Positions 24,852-33,424 of a stretch of DNA of 64,000 nucleotides are shown here, piece after piece. The DNA comes from Polaromonas sp. YR568. GTDB lineage: Bacteria > Pseudomonadota > Gammaproteobacteria > Burkholderiales > Burkholderiaceae_C. The stretch covers positions 434,001-498,000 of the forward strand of contig NZ_FPBM01000003.1 in assembly GCF_900116715.1 (NCBI RefSeq). Reading direction: 5' to 3'. The notes beneath the pieces were generated by a model. It had not been told where the DNA came from and ran no database searches. It saw only the letters and a program-made list of their open reading frames with translations. Position numbers and translations under genes: made by a program. Position 1 is the first letter of the stretch; each line of letters begins with the position of its first letter.

Positions 24852-26015
24852 CTAGCGGGTGAACTTCCCGTCCCGCCCCAGGATCATCATGTCGACGGAG
24901 CGGCCCGAGCTGTGCTGGGTTGGTGACAGCTCGACGACAAAGCCGCCCAGGTCCACCTTGCCCATGGATTCGAGGCCGCGCACCAGGCTCTCACGTGTGG
25001 GCTTGTTGCCGGCGCGCTTCAGGCCTTCGACCAGAAATTTGGCGGAAACAAAACCCTCCATCTGGCTGAAGGTGAAATCCTGAATGCCGGCCTTGCGGGC
25101 CAGGGCCTGGAATTCCCGCGACACGGCGATGCCCTGGTTCCACGGTGAGGGCACGACCTGCGACACGACAATGCCACGGGCCCGCTCGCCCAGCGCCGCC
25201 ACCAGCTGCGCGTTGCTGATCACCGAGAGCATGTAGAAGGTGGAGCGGTGGCCGGCCTTCAGGTAGGCGTCGACAAAATCAATGCTGGGCTTGCCCGCGC
25301 TGACGACGATGATGGCTTGCGGGCTGACCTTGGCGATGGTGTCGACCGCCAGGTCTATCTTCGACCTGTCGACCTCCACCGGTGCTTTGGCCACCAGCGA
25401 GACGCCACTGGCGGCGGCGGCTTTCTCGACCGATGCCAGGCCGTCCGTGCCGAAGGGGTTGTTGAGGTAGGCCACGGCCACCTTGGTCACGCCGATGGTG
25501 GCGAGCTGCTTGACCATGGTCTCCAGCTCGGCGCTGTAACCGGCCTTGATGTTGAAGACATAGGGGCTGAATTTTTTGCGCAGGGCATCCGACCCGGTGA
25601 AGGGCGTGATGAAGGGCACGCCGGCTTCTTCGGCGATGGGCACCGCCGCCAGCGCCGGCGGCGTGCCGGCGTACTGGAACAGGGCCAGCACTTTTTCCTG
25701 TTCGATGAGCGTGCGGGTGTTCTCGGCCGCCTTCTTCGGGTCGTAGGCATCGTCCAGGGCGATGACCTTGATCTTGCGGCCGCGTATACCGCCGGCCGCG
25801 TTGACCTGGTCAAAGTAAAGGCTCGCGCCCTGGCGCACTTCGCTGGACAAGGCGGCCAGCGGCCCGGTGAGCTGGCATGACTGCCCGATCAGGATTTCCG
25901 TGTCCGTCGCGCCGGGGCCGGTTTGGGCCGATGCCAGCGAAATGCCGAAGCACAAAAACAAGGACGGGAACAGGCGGGCAAAGGGGCACCCCACCTTCTT
26001 GAAGTATGTATGCAT
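24852..26015 (-). CDS. Branched-chain-amino-acid-type ABC substrate-binding protein (second, distal copy)
   Basis: 387 residues from the ATG at 26015, with GAGGAG 7 bases upstream. A long signal peptide (LFPSLFLCFGISLASAQ) precedes the LivJ-type fold: ILIGQSCQLTGPLAALSSEVRQGASLYFDQVNAAGG, VALDDAYDPKKAAENTRTL and PFITPFTGSDALRK. It is the last gene of the phenylacetate operon, after paaI. The transporter already has a binding protein at 30036, so this one may widen ligand range; the ligand is unknown. Confidence 0.9.
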   Translation of the reverse strand: MHTYFKKVGCPFARLFPSLFLCFGISLASAQTGPGATDTEILIGQSCQLTGPLAALSSEVRQGASLYFDQVNAAGGIRGRKIKVIALDDAYDPKKAAENTRTLIEQEKVLALFQYAGTPPALAAVPIAEEAGVPFITPFTGSDALRKKFSPYVFNIKAGYSAELETMVKQLATIGVTKVAVAYLNNPFGTDGLASVEKAAAASGVSLVAKAPVEVDRSKIDLAVDTIAKVSPQAIIVVSAGKPSIDFVDAYLKAGHRSTFYMLSVISNAQLVAALGERARGIVVSQVVPSPWNQGIAVSREFQALARKAGIQDFTFSQMEGFVSAKFLVEGLKRAGNKPTRESLVRGLESMGKVDLGGFVVELSPTQHSSGRSVDMMILGRDGKFTR

Positions 26016-26110
26016 GATGTCTCCTCTATCGTTATCGAAATCCGGCCCGGTGGTCCGGGCTCTTTGCGCCGCGCGCAGCAGCTGTGCGCGCTCTGACGGT
26101 CTCCCTCGAA

Positions 26111-26578
26111 TCAAGGCGCGGGCAGCGCCACCAAAGGCTTGCCCTTCATCTGGTAAGAGCGGCCGCGGAAAATCGCCACGCGCTCATCCTTCTGGTTGCG
26201 GATGTCCACGTCATACACACCGGTGCGGCCGCTGCGGCTGACCTCCGCCGCGCGTGCGGTGAGCACTTCACCGCCATAGACGGGCGCGACGAAGTCGATG
26301 CTCAGCGATGAAGCCACGGTCATCTCGTTGTAGGAGTTGCAGGCAAAGGCAAAGGCCGAATCAGCCAGCACGGTGATGTAGCCGCCGTGGCAGGTGTCCA
26401 GGCCGTTGAGCATGTCGTCGCGCACGGTCATCTCAAGGTGCGCGGAGCCAGGGCTGATGTGGGTGATGCGCATGCCCAGGCCGCGCGAGGCGCGGTCCCG
26501 GGCCATCATGCCGGTGGCCACGGCTTCGGCGATTTGTTGCGGCGTCATGGCCTGGGGCGTGAGGGAGGTTGCTGTCAT
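26111..26578 (-). CDS. paaI: Hydroxyphenylacetyl-CoA thioesterase PaaI
   Basis: 155 residues of hot-dog fold. The active-site segment DTCHGGYITVLADSAFAFACNS and IDFVAPVYGGEVLTARA are typical of PaaI. It hydrolyses ring-hydroxylated phenylacetyl-CoAs and releases CoA trapped in dead-end intermediates of the phenylacetate pathway. It lies between the livF-type ATPase and the distal binding protein, all on the minus strand. The name follows E. coli PaaI usage; some reports call it PaaD. Confidence 0.9.
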   Translation of the reverse strand: MTATSLTPQAMTPQQIAEAVATGMMARDRASRGLGMRITHISPGSAHLEMTVRDDMLNGLDTCHGGYITVLADSAFAFACNSYNEMTVASSLSIDFVAPVYGGEVLTARAAEVSRSGRTGVYDVDIRNQKDERVAIFRGRSYQMKGKPLVALPAP

Positions 26579-26609
26579 GTGGTCGTTTTCTTTCTACGGG
26601 TGTCCTGGG

Positions 26610-27365
26610 CTACATGCCTAAATAAGCCTGCCGGATCCGGTCGTCCCTGAGCAGTTCCGCTCCAGGGCCGGACATCACGATGCGGCCCAGCTCCATCACA
26701 TAACCCTGGTCGGCAATAGAGAGCGCGGCGCGGGCGTTTTGCTCCACCACCAGAATCGTGATGCCCTGCTCGCGCAGCTTCTGGATCAGCTGGAAGATCT
26801 CGCGCACCATCAGCGGCGCCAGCCCCATGCTGGGCTCGTCGAGCAGCAACAGCTTGGGTGAAGCCATCAGTGCGCGCGCCATGGCCAGCATCTGCTGCTG
26901 CCCGCCAGACAGCGTGCCTGCGGGCAAGCCGCGCTTGTCTTTGAGGATGGGGAAGAGCTCGTACATCGAAACCAGGCTTTCGGCCATTTCAGCCCGGCTT
27001 CGGGTGAAGGCGCCCAGTTTCAGGTTGTCCTCCACCGTCATGGGTGCGAACACCTGTCGGCCTTCAGGCACCTGGTTGATGCCCATGCGCACGCGCTGGC
27101 TGGCGCCCATGCGGCTGATGTCTTGCTGCATGAAGCCGATGTCGCCACCGCTCACGGGCTGAACGCCAGAGATGGCGCGCAGCAGTGTTGTCTTGCCCGC
27201 ACCGTTGGCGCCGACCAGTGCGACCAGCTGGCCTGCGCCCACAGACAGGTTCACACCATGCAAGGCCTGGATGCGGCCGTAGTGGCTGGTCAGCGACTTG
27301 ACCGACAGCAGGGACTCCGCTTGCAGCGCTTGCTGCGTGGGCAGTTGGGTGAGGGTTGCAGTCAT
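26610..27365 (-). CDS. ABC transporter ATPase, LivF type
   Basis: 251 residues. Walker A GANGAGKTT, signature LSGGQQQM, Walker B LLLLDEPSMGLAP and the switch His region VEQNARAAL are those of LivF. The start overlaps the stop of the LivG-type gene by one base. It is one of two ATPases of the Liv-type importer embedded in the phenylacetate operon, so the likely cargo is phenylacetate or a related aromatic acid rather than leucine; this is inferred from location. Confidence 0.92.
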   Translation of the reverse strand: MTATLTQLPTQQALQAESLLSVKSLTSHYGRIQALHGVNLSVGAGQLVALVGANGAGKTTLLRAISGVQPVSGGDIGFMQQDISRMGASQRVRMGINQVPEGRQVFAPMTVEDNLKLGAFTRSRAEMAESLVSMYELFPILKDKRGLPAGTLSGGQQQMLAMARALMASPKLLLLDEPSMGLAPLMVREIFQLIQKLREQGITILVVEQNARAALSIADQGYVMELGRIVMSGPGAELLRDDRIRQAYLGM

Positions 27366-28171
27366 TATGCGAATGCCTTCTTCGGTTCGGCCTGCGTGTG
27401 TGCCGGCTCCTCTACCTCGGCGCCCAGGTAGGCGGCGATCACCTCGGGGTTGGAGCGCATTTCTTCCGGTGTGCCTTCAGCGAGTTTTTTGCCGTAGTTC
27501 AACACCGTGATGGTGTTGGAGATGCGCATCACCAGCGGCATGTCATGCTCAACCAGCAAGACCGTCAAGCCCTGGTCGGCCAGGCGCCGTATCAGTTGCC
27601 CCACTTCGGCGGTTTCAGTCGGGTTCAGCCCGGCGGCGGGTTCGTCCATCAGCACCATGCGGGGGCGTGTCATAAGGGCGCGCGCAATCTCCAGCCGCTT
27701 GAGCGCGCCATAAGGCATCTGGCTCGCATGCGCGTCCGCAAACGCTGCAATGCCCACTTGCGCCATGGCCTCCAGCGCCTCGGTGCGGCAGGCCTTGTCA
27801 GCCACGCGCAGGCCGGGCAAAGACAGCAGCCCGGCCAGCAAGCCGGTGTTTTGCCGCAGGTGCGCGCCCACCATGACGTTCTCCACCGCACTCATGTTCA
27901 TGCACACCTGAAGATTCTGGAAGGTGCGTGCCATGCCGCGCCCCGGCAGCTTTTGCGGTGCGAGGCCGGTGATGTCTTTCGTCTCGAATGCCACCTGGCC
28001 CGAGGTTGGCGTGTACATGCCGGTGATGAGGTTAATCAGTGTGGTCTTGCCGGCGCCGTTGGGGCCTATCAGCGAATGGACAGTGCCCTGTTGCACCTCA
28101 AAGCTCATGTCCTGCACCGCATGCAGGCCGCCGAATACCTTGTTCAGCGATTTGACTTCCAGCAAATTCAT
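27365..28171 (-). CDS. ABC transporter ATPase, LivG type
   Basis: 268 residues from the ATG at 28171, which overlaps the LivM stop (ATGA); the much longer open frame upstream is antisense noise over livM. Walker A GPNGAGKTT, ARTFQNLQVCMNMSAVENV, the LivG-type signature YGALKRLEIARAL, and Walker B MVLMDEPAAGLNP are present. A C-terminal tail of about 15 residues is charged and variable. Partner of LivF above. Confidence 0.92.
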   Translation of the reverse strand: MNLLEVKSLNKVFGGLHAVQDMSFEVQQGTVHSLIGPNGAGKTTLINLITGMYTPTSGQVAFETKDITGLAPQKLPGRGMARTFQNLQVCMNMSAVENVMVGAHLRQNTGLLAGLLSLPGLRVADKACRTEALEAMAQVGIAAFADAHASQMPYGALKRLEIARALMTRPRMVLMDEPAAGLNPTETAEVGQLIRRLADQGLTVLLVEHDMPLVMRISNTITVLNYGKKLAEGTPEEMRSNPEVIAAYLGAEVEEPAHTQAEPKKAFA

Positions 28172-29109
28172 GCGGCACCCCGGCGCAGCCTGGCGCGCAA
28201 AGTCGGCACCACACCCTTGGGCAGGAAGATCATGCTGGTCATCAGCACCAGCCCAAAGGCCACGGTCTCCCAGCCTTCGAGCGTCGAGAGAAATTGCGGC
28301 AGCAGCGTCAGCAACACGGCCCCCACGATGGAGCCGAACACGGACGCCATGCCGCCCAGCACCACCATGGTCACCAGCTCGATGGAATGGTGAAAGCCGG
28401 CAATGCCGGGTGTGATGAAGCCGACATAGTGAGCGCTCAGGCTGCCCATGACGCTGGCGATCACGGCGGACAGCACAAACACGCGTATCTTCATCGCCGT
28501 CACGTCCACACCGACGGCAAAGGCTGCGATCTCGGAGCCATGAATGGCCTGCAGCGCGCGGCCTCCGGGGGCATTGATCAGGTTGATCGCCGTCCACGCC
28601 ATGAGCAGCAGCGCCAGGGCGCACACTGCATACCAGCTCTTTTCGCCGCTCACCTCCCAGCCGAACAGAACGAGCGCAGGCACGGCCATGCCGTCAGGCC
28701 CGCCGGTAAAAGCCGATTCATTGGTGAGCACGATCATGATGATGATGCCCAGCCCCAAAGTCGCCATGGCCAGGTAGTGGCCTTTGAGGCGCAGCACAGG
28801 CCGGGCCACCAGCAAGGCCAGAAGCGCCGTCGCGCCGGCGGCAGCCACCAGGGCCAGCGCGGAAGGCCAGCCGTAGCGCGACGTGAGAATGGCCGAGGCA
28901 TAAGCGCCCAGGCCAAAAAAGCCCGCATGACCCAGGCTGATCTGCCCGGTGTAGCCGATCAGCAGGTTCAGGCCGATGGCGACCACGGCGTTGATGGCGA
29001 TGCGGATGGCGACGTCGTAATAAAAGGTGTTGGGCAACACCAGTGGCAGGCACAGCAGCACAGCCGCCAGCGCGAGCAGGCCCAGGGTGGAAGAAGAGAG
29101 TTTGTTCAT
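28168..29109 (-). CDS. ABC transporter permease, LivM type
   Basis: 313 residues with about eight to nine helices. The family signature is YYDVAIRIAINAVVAIGLNL followed by GYTGQISLGHAGFFGLGAYASAIL, with a late LSAHYVGFITPGIAGFHHSIELV segment and a cytoplasmic basic end. It forms the channel with the LivH-type partner. Gene spacing to livH is 43 bp and contains a three-unit 11-bp tandem repeat. Confidence 0.93.
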   Translation of the reverse strand: MNKLSSSTLGLLALAAVLLCLPLVLPNTFYYDVAIRIAINAVVAIGLNLLIGYTGQISLGHAGFFGLGAYASAILTSRYGWPSALALVAAAGATALLALLVARPVLRLKGHYLAMATLGLGIIIMIVLTNESAFTGGPDGMAVPALVLFGWEVSGEKSWYAVCALALLLMAWTAINLINAPGGRALQAIHGSEIAAFAVGVDVTAMKIRVFVLSAVIASVMGSLSAHYVGFITPGIAGFHHSIELVTMVVLGGMASVFGSIVGAVLLTLLPQFLSTLEGWETVAFGLVLMTSMIFLPKGVVPTLRARLRRGAA

Positions 29110-29125
29110 GCGATGCTTTTCAGTT

Positions 29126-29158
29126 CGGCTTCAAATCGGCTTCAAATCGGGTTCAAAC
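29126..29158. repeat. Three-unit 11-bp tandem repeat between livM and livH
   Basis: CGGCTTCAAAT (29126-29136), the same again (29137-29147), then CGGGTTCAAAC (29148-29158). The third, imperfect unit includes the livH stop codon. It looks like replication slippage that duplicated the end of the gene and spacer; no regulatory role is evident. Confidence 0.75.
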
Positions 29159-30028
29159 CCGGTCCGTCGTCTTGGCGCCAAACAATCCGCTGGGCATAAA
29201 AAACAGCACCAGCAAAATCAGCACAAAAGGCATGGCGTCTTTGTAGGCAGACGAGATGTAGCCGGCCGTCATGGCCTCCAGAATGCCCAGCAGCAGGCCG
29301 CCCACCACCGCGCCCATGCCGCTGCCCAGCCCGCCCAGCGTGGCAGCGACAAAGCCTTTGAGGCCCAGCATGATGCCGACGTCATACGAGGTGTAGGTGA
29401 TGGGGGCCAGCAGAATTCCGCCCACCGCACCCAGCGCGCCCGACAGCACAAAAGACAGCAGCAGAACCGATTTGGTGTTGATGCCCACCAGCTCGGCCGC
29501 CAGTGTGTTGTGCGAAGTGGCAAGCATGGCCTTGCCCAAACGGGTGTAGCCAAAAAACCAGCCCAGGGCCGCAACCACCACCGTCGCCACACCCATCACC
29601 CACAGGCTTTGCGGCAGCAAGGTGGCGCCGGCGATGACAAAAGGCTTTTCGCCCGAGAAAGCGCCCAGCGCATGCGTGCCCTTGCCCAGAAAGACCTGCA
29701 CCAGGCCCCGCACTACCAGCGAGGCACCTATGGTGATGATGATGAGCGGCACCACGTCCGCCTTGCCTGCGGGCTCGATGGCGAATTTCTCGATCAGCGC
29801 AGCGACGGCGCCCGCCACCGCAATCGCCAGCACGATGGCCACCGACAGCGGAATCCCCAGGCCCGTCAGCGCCACCGCCGACATGCCGCCCAGCATGATG
29901 AACTCGCCCTGCGCGAAGTTGATCACCCGGCTGGCGTTGTAAATGATGGCAAAGCCCAGCGCCGCCAGCGCATAGGTCGCGCCGACGGTGAGGCCCGAGA
30001 ACAGGAACTGGAGAAATTCAGCAAGCAT
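29153..30028 (-). CDS. ABC transporter permease, LivH type
   Basis: 291 residues, about eight helices. LivH hallmarks are LQFLFSGLTVGATYALAALGFAIIYNASRVINFAQGEF at the N-terminus and LGLKGFVAATLGGLGSGMGAVVGGLLLGILEA near the C-terminus. It is 7 bp downstream of the LivK-type binding-protein gene, and forms the second half of the Liv-type channel in the phenylacetate operon. Confidence 0.93.
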   Translation of the reverse strand: MLAEFLQFLFSGLTVGATYALAALGFAIIYNASRVINFAQGEFIMLGGMSAVALTGLGIPLSVAIVLAIAVAGAVAALIEKFAIEPAGKADVVPLIIITIGASLVVRGLVQVFLGKGTHALGAFSGEKPFVIAGATLLPQSLWVMGVATVVVAALGWFFGYTRLGKAMLATSHNTLAAELVGINTKSVLLLSFVLSGALGAVGGILLAPITYTSYDVGIMLGLKGFVAATLGGLGSGMGAVVGGLLLGILEAMTAGYISSAYKDAMPFVLILLVLFFMPSGLFGAKTTDRV

Positions 30029-30035
30029 GGCGGGC

Positions 30036-31187
30036 TTACTTCAGCAGCGACCAGCCGCCGTTTTTGACTTCCACCATCCGGAAGGCGCTCAGGTCCAGGC
30101 CCATGTGGTCGGTGGCCGACATGTTGAACTGGCCGGTCGTGCCCATAAAGCCGCGTGTTTTCTCAATCGCGTTGCGCAGCGCTTCCTTGTTGGTGCCGCC
30201 CGTGGTCTTGACGGCATGCAGGCCCAGCATCAGCGCATCCAGCGCGTAGCCGCCGAAAGTGGAGGGCTCGTCCTTGTACTGCTTCCAGTAGGTTGCGGCA
30301 TAGCTGGTGACCAGCGGGCGCTGCGGGTCATTGGCGGCCAGCGAATTGGCCACCAGCAGCGCTGGCGAAGGCATGCGCACACCTTCGGCCGCCGGGCCGG
30401 CAAGCTTGAGGAATTCATTGGAGGCCACGCCGTGCGACTGGTACAGCGGCAGTTTCATACCCAGCTGGGCGGCGTTTTTGGTGACGACCGCGGGCCCCTG
30501 CCCCAGGCCGAAGACCAGCAAGGCCTGGATGCCGGGGACGCCGCGGATTTTGGTTAGCTGCGCGGTGGTGTCGGTGTCTTTGGGGCCGTAGGTTTCATCG
30601 GCCACCAGCGTGATGCCGTACTTTTGCGCGACGAGTTTGGTTTCTTTCGCGCCGGACTGGCCAAAGCCGCTGGTCTCGCTCAGCAGGCCGACTTTGGCGA
30701 AGCCGCGCTTTTTCATGTCTTCAAAGACTTTCTCGGCGGCCATGCGGTCGGTGTGGGGTGTCTTGAAGATCCATTTCTTGACCGGCTCCACCACCACCAC
30801 GGCGCCCGACAGCGAGATCAGCGGAATGCCGGCTTTCTCCACCAGCGGAGCCATCGCCATGGTGGCGCCGGTGGTGGTTCCCGCGATCAGGAAGTCCACC
30901 TTGTCGTCGTCGATCAGGCGCTTGGCAAAGCCGTTGGCCTTGCCGGCTTCCGATGCGTCGTCGTAATGCACCATCTCAAGCTTGCGGCCCAACACGCCGC
31001 CCTCCTGGTTGATTTGCGCGATGTAGGTCTGCAGCGTCTTGAGCTGAGGGTCGCCCAGGTAGCCCGCCGGGCCGGTGGTGGACAACACCGCGCCGATGCG
31101 TATGGGTTCCTTGTTCTGTGCGAAGGCAGGCAGGGCCAGTGCGGCCGTCCACACGGCGGCCAGTGCAATCAGGGTACGTTTGTTCAT
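30036..31187 (-). CDS. ABC transporter substrate-binding protein, LivK type (proximal copy)
   Basis: 383 residues from the ATG at 31187, with GAGGAG upstream. The signal peptide ends ALALPAFAQ. The mature protein starts IRIGAVLSTTGPAGYLGDPQLKTLQTYIAQINQEGG and keeps the periplasmic type I fold (LIDDDKVDFLIAGTTTGATMAMAPL, PLISLSGA). It is the first gene of the transporter block, 54 bp after paaK, and probably binds phenylacetate or a similar aromatic acid; the specificity is inferred from the operon. Confidence 0.92.
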   Translation of the reverse strand: MNKRTLIALAAVWTAALALPAFAQNKEPIRIGAVLSTTGPAGYLGDPQLKTLQTYIAQINQEGGVLGRKLEMVHYDDASEAGKANGFAKRLIDDDKVDFLIAGTTTGATMAMAPLVEKAGIPLISLSGAVVVVEPVKKWIFKTPHTDRMAAEKVFEDMKKRGFAKVGLLSETSGFGQSGAKETKLVAQKYGITLVADETYGPKDTDTTAQLTKIRGVPGIQALLVFGLGQGPAVVTKNAAQLGMKLPLYQSHGVASNEFLKLAGPAAEGVRMPSPALLVANSLAANDPQRPLVTSYAATYWKQYKDEPSTFGGYALDALMLGLHAVKTTGGTNKEALRNAIEKTRGFMGTTGQFNMSATDHMGLDLSAFRMVEVKNGGWSLLK

Positions 31188-31241
31188 GTTTGTCTCCTCA
31201 GGTTTTAAAAATGACGAAGCGAAAAAGGGGCGCATGGGTGA

Positions 31242-32561
31242 CTAGTTCTTCGGGCGCTTGTCGATGACGCGGCGCGACTTGCCGGTCTGCGTGCGTTCGA
31301 TGGCGTCGGGCGGAAGCACCGTGACCCGCGTGCTGATGCCCACCATGGTCTTGATGCGCTGCTGCAGCCAGCGGCTGATGTCGGCCACATCGCTGGCGGG
31401 CATGGCGGCTTCCGCGGGCTGCAGCTCCGTCAGCACTTCAACTTCGTCCAGATTGCCGTCGCGGGTGACCACCACCTGGTAGAGCGGCGACAGCTTGCCG
31501 TGCTTCAACACCAGCTCTTCAATCTGTGTGGGGAACACGTTCACACCGCGGATGATCAGCATGTCGTCCGAGCGGCCCACGATCTTGCCCATGCGGCGGA
31601 AGGCGCGCGAGGTAGGCGGCAGCAGGCGCGTGAGGTCGCGCGTGCGGTAGCGGATCACGGGGAAGGCCTCTTTGGTGAGCGAGGTGAACACCAGTTCGCC
31701 CTCTTCGCCATCGGGCAGCAGCTCGCCGGTTTCAGGGTGGATGATTTCGGGATAGAAGTGGTCTTCCCAGATCACCGGGCCGTCTTTGGACTCTATGCAT
31801 TCACTGGCCACGCCCGGGCCCATCACTTCAGACAGGCCGTAGATGTCGACGGCATCGATGCCAGCGTTGGTCTCGATCTCGCGGCGCATGGCTTCCGTCC
31901 ACGGCTCCGCACCAAAGATGCCGATCTTCAGCGAGGTGCTGCGCGGGTCCACGCCCTGGCGCACAAACTCCTCCACGATGACCTGCATGTAAGAAGGCGT
32001 CACCATGATGATGCGGGGCTTGAAGTCCTGGATCAGCTGCACCTGCTTTTCGGTTTGCCCGCCCGACATCGGGATCACGGTGCAGCCCAGGCGCTCGGCG
32101 CCGTAATGCGCACCCAGCCCGCCGGTGAAAAGGCCGTAGCCGTAAGCGACATGAAGGATGTCCCCGGCGCGGCCGCCCGCAGCACGGATGGAACGGGCTA
32201 CCAGGTCGGCCCAGTGGCTGATGTCGTTGGCGGTGTAGCCCACCACCGTGGGCTTGCCGGTGGTGCCCGACGAGGCATGGATGCGCGAGATCTGCGACTG
32301 CGGCACGGCAAACATGCCGAAGGGGTAGTTGTCGCGCAGGTCCTTTTTGGTGGTGAAGGGAAACTTCGCCAGGTCCTTGAGTTCTTTCAGGTCATCGGGG
32401 TGCACGCCCCTGGCGTCAAAGGCCTTGCGGTAGTGCGGCACGTTCTGGTAGACGTGGTTCAGCGTGGCCTTGAGCCGCTGGAGCTGCAGCGCGGTGATCT
32501 CGTCACGGCTGGCGCGCTCAATCGGGTCAAGCAGTTCGGTGGGCGTGGTGTGGGCGGGCAT
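31242..32561 (-). CDS. paaK: Phenylacetate-CoA ligase PaaK
   Basis: 439 residues, normal for PaaK. It activates phenylacetate to phenylacetyl-CoA with ATP, the entry step of the pathway. The AMP-binding P-loop SSGTTGKPTVVGYT is at about residues 95-108; other segments are AYGYGLFTGGLGAHYGAERLG, YGLSEVMGPGVASEC and GRSDDMLIIRGVNVFPTQIEE with the hinge region. It lies between paaG and the Liv-type transporter block. Confidence 0.96.
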   Translation of the reverse strand: MPAHTTPTELLDPIERASRDEITALQLQRLKATLNHVYQNVPHYRKAFDARGVHPDDLKELKDLAKFPFTTKKDLRDNYPFGMFAVPQSQISRIHASSGTTGKPTVVGYTANDISHWADLVARSIRAAGGRAGDILHVAYGYGLFTGGLGAHYGAERLGCTVIPMSGGQTEKQVQLIQDFKPRIIMVTPSYMQVIVEEFVRQGVDPRSTSLKIGIFGAEPWTEAMRREIETNAGIDAVDIYGLSEVMGPGVASECIESKDGPVIWEDHFYPEIIHPETGELLPDGEEGELVFTSLTKEAFPVIRYRTRDLTRLLPPTSRAFRRMGKIVGRSDDMLIIRGVNVFPTQIEELVLKHGKLSPLYQVVVTRDGNLDEVEVLTELQPAEAAMPASDVADISRWLQQRIKTMVGISTRVTVLPPDAIERTQTGKSRRVIDKRPKN

Positions 32562-32602
32562 CGCGGGTCTCCGTTGTATTTATGTGTTCCGTCTGGGCGG
32601 CT

Positions 32603-33400
32603 TCAGCGCCCGGAAAATTCAGGCGCTCGTTTTTCGGTGAAGGCGCTCACGCCTTCGGCATAGTCCTGGCTGTAACCCAGCTCGCGCTGCGCGTCGCGCT
32701 CCAGGTCTAGCTGCTGGTCCAGCGTGTGGGTGGCGGCAGCGTCTATCGCCTGCTTGGTACGGACCAGGCCTCGCGTGGGGCCGGTGGCCAGTTTGCGGGC
32801 GACGGCGTTCACTTCCGCTTCAAAGTCGGCAGCAGGCACGCACTTCCAGATCAGCCCCCAGTCAGCCGCCTGCTGCGCGCTCAAGGCATCGCCCAGCAAG
32901 GCCAGGCCCAGGGCGCGCGCGCGGCCCACCAGGTGCGGCAAGGCCCAGGTTCCACCGGCATCGGGCACCAGGCCCAGCTTGCAGAAAGGCTGCACAAAAT
33001 TGGCTGTCTGCACGGCAATCACGATGTCGCAGGCCAGCGCGATGTTGGCACCCGCACCGGCGGCCACACCGTTGACCGCACAGACCACGGGCTTGGGCAT
33101 GGCGCGCAGGCGTCGCACCAGCGGGGCGTAATACTTTTCAATCGACTCGCCCAGGTCGGGCCTGGCGCCCCCTGACCCGGCTGAAACGGCACGGTCGCCC
33201 AGATCCTGGCCGGCGCAAAACCCGCGGCCCGCGCCGGTGAGCACCAGGGCGCGCACCTGCGAGTCTGCCGCGGCGGCGTCCAGCGCGTGCTGCACTTCCA
33301 GGTGCATGGCGACGGTGAAGCTGTTGAGCTTGTCGGGGCGATTGAACGTCAGGCGCGCCAGCCCATCATCAACGCCGTAAATGATGTTCTGGTAGGTCAT
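32603..33400 (-). CDS. paaG: Enoyl-CoA hydratase/isomerase PaaG
   Basis: 265 residues from the ATG at 33400 (MTYQNIIY), with GGAA upstream; a GTG five codons earlier is an alternative. Crotonase motifs are FNRPDKLNSF, TGAGRGFCAGQDL forming the CoA oxyanion hole, and AVNGVAAGAGANIALACDIV. The FCAGQDL with a later LGLVPDAGG is characteristic of PaaG, which isomerises ring-1,2-epoxyphenylacetyl-CoA to the oxepin-CoA. It lies 24 bp after paaN. Confidence 0.92.
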   Translation of the reverse strand: MTYQNIIYGVDDGLARLTFNRPDKLNSFTVAMHLEVQHALDAAAADSQVRALVLTGAGRGFCAGQDLGDRAVSAGSGGARPDLGESIEKYYAPLVRRLRAMPKPVVCAVNGVAAGAGANIALACDIVIAVQTANFVQPFCKLGLVPDAGGTWALPHLVGRARALGLALLGDALSAQQAADWGLIWKCVPAADFEAEVNAVARKLATGPTRGLVRTKQAIDAAATHTLDQQLDLERDAQRELGYSQDYAEGVSAFTEKRAPEFSGR

Positions 33401-33424
33401 GCGAGGTTCCGTCACGTTGACGCG

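Noticed and set aside
27365..28624. 419-residue version of the LivG-type ATPase
   Set aside because: The extra N-terminal 150 residues lie antisense to nothing useful and overlap livM coding in another frame; the ATG at 28171 gives a normal ATPase with ATGA coupling.
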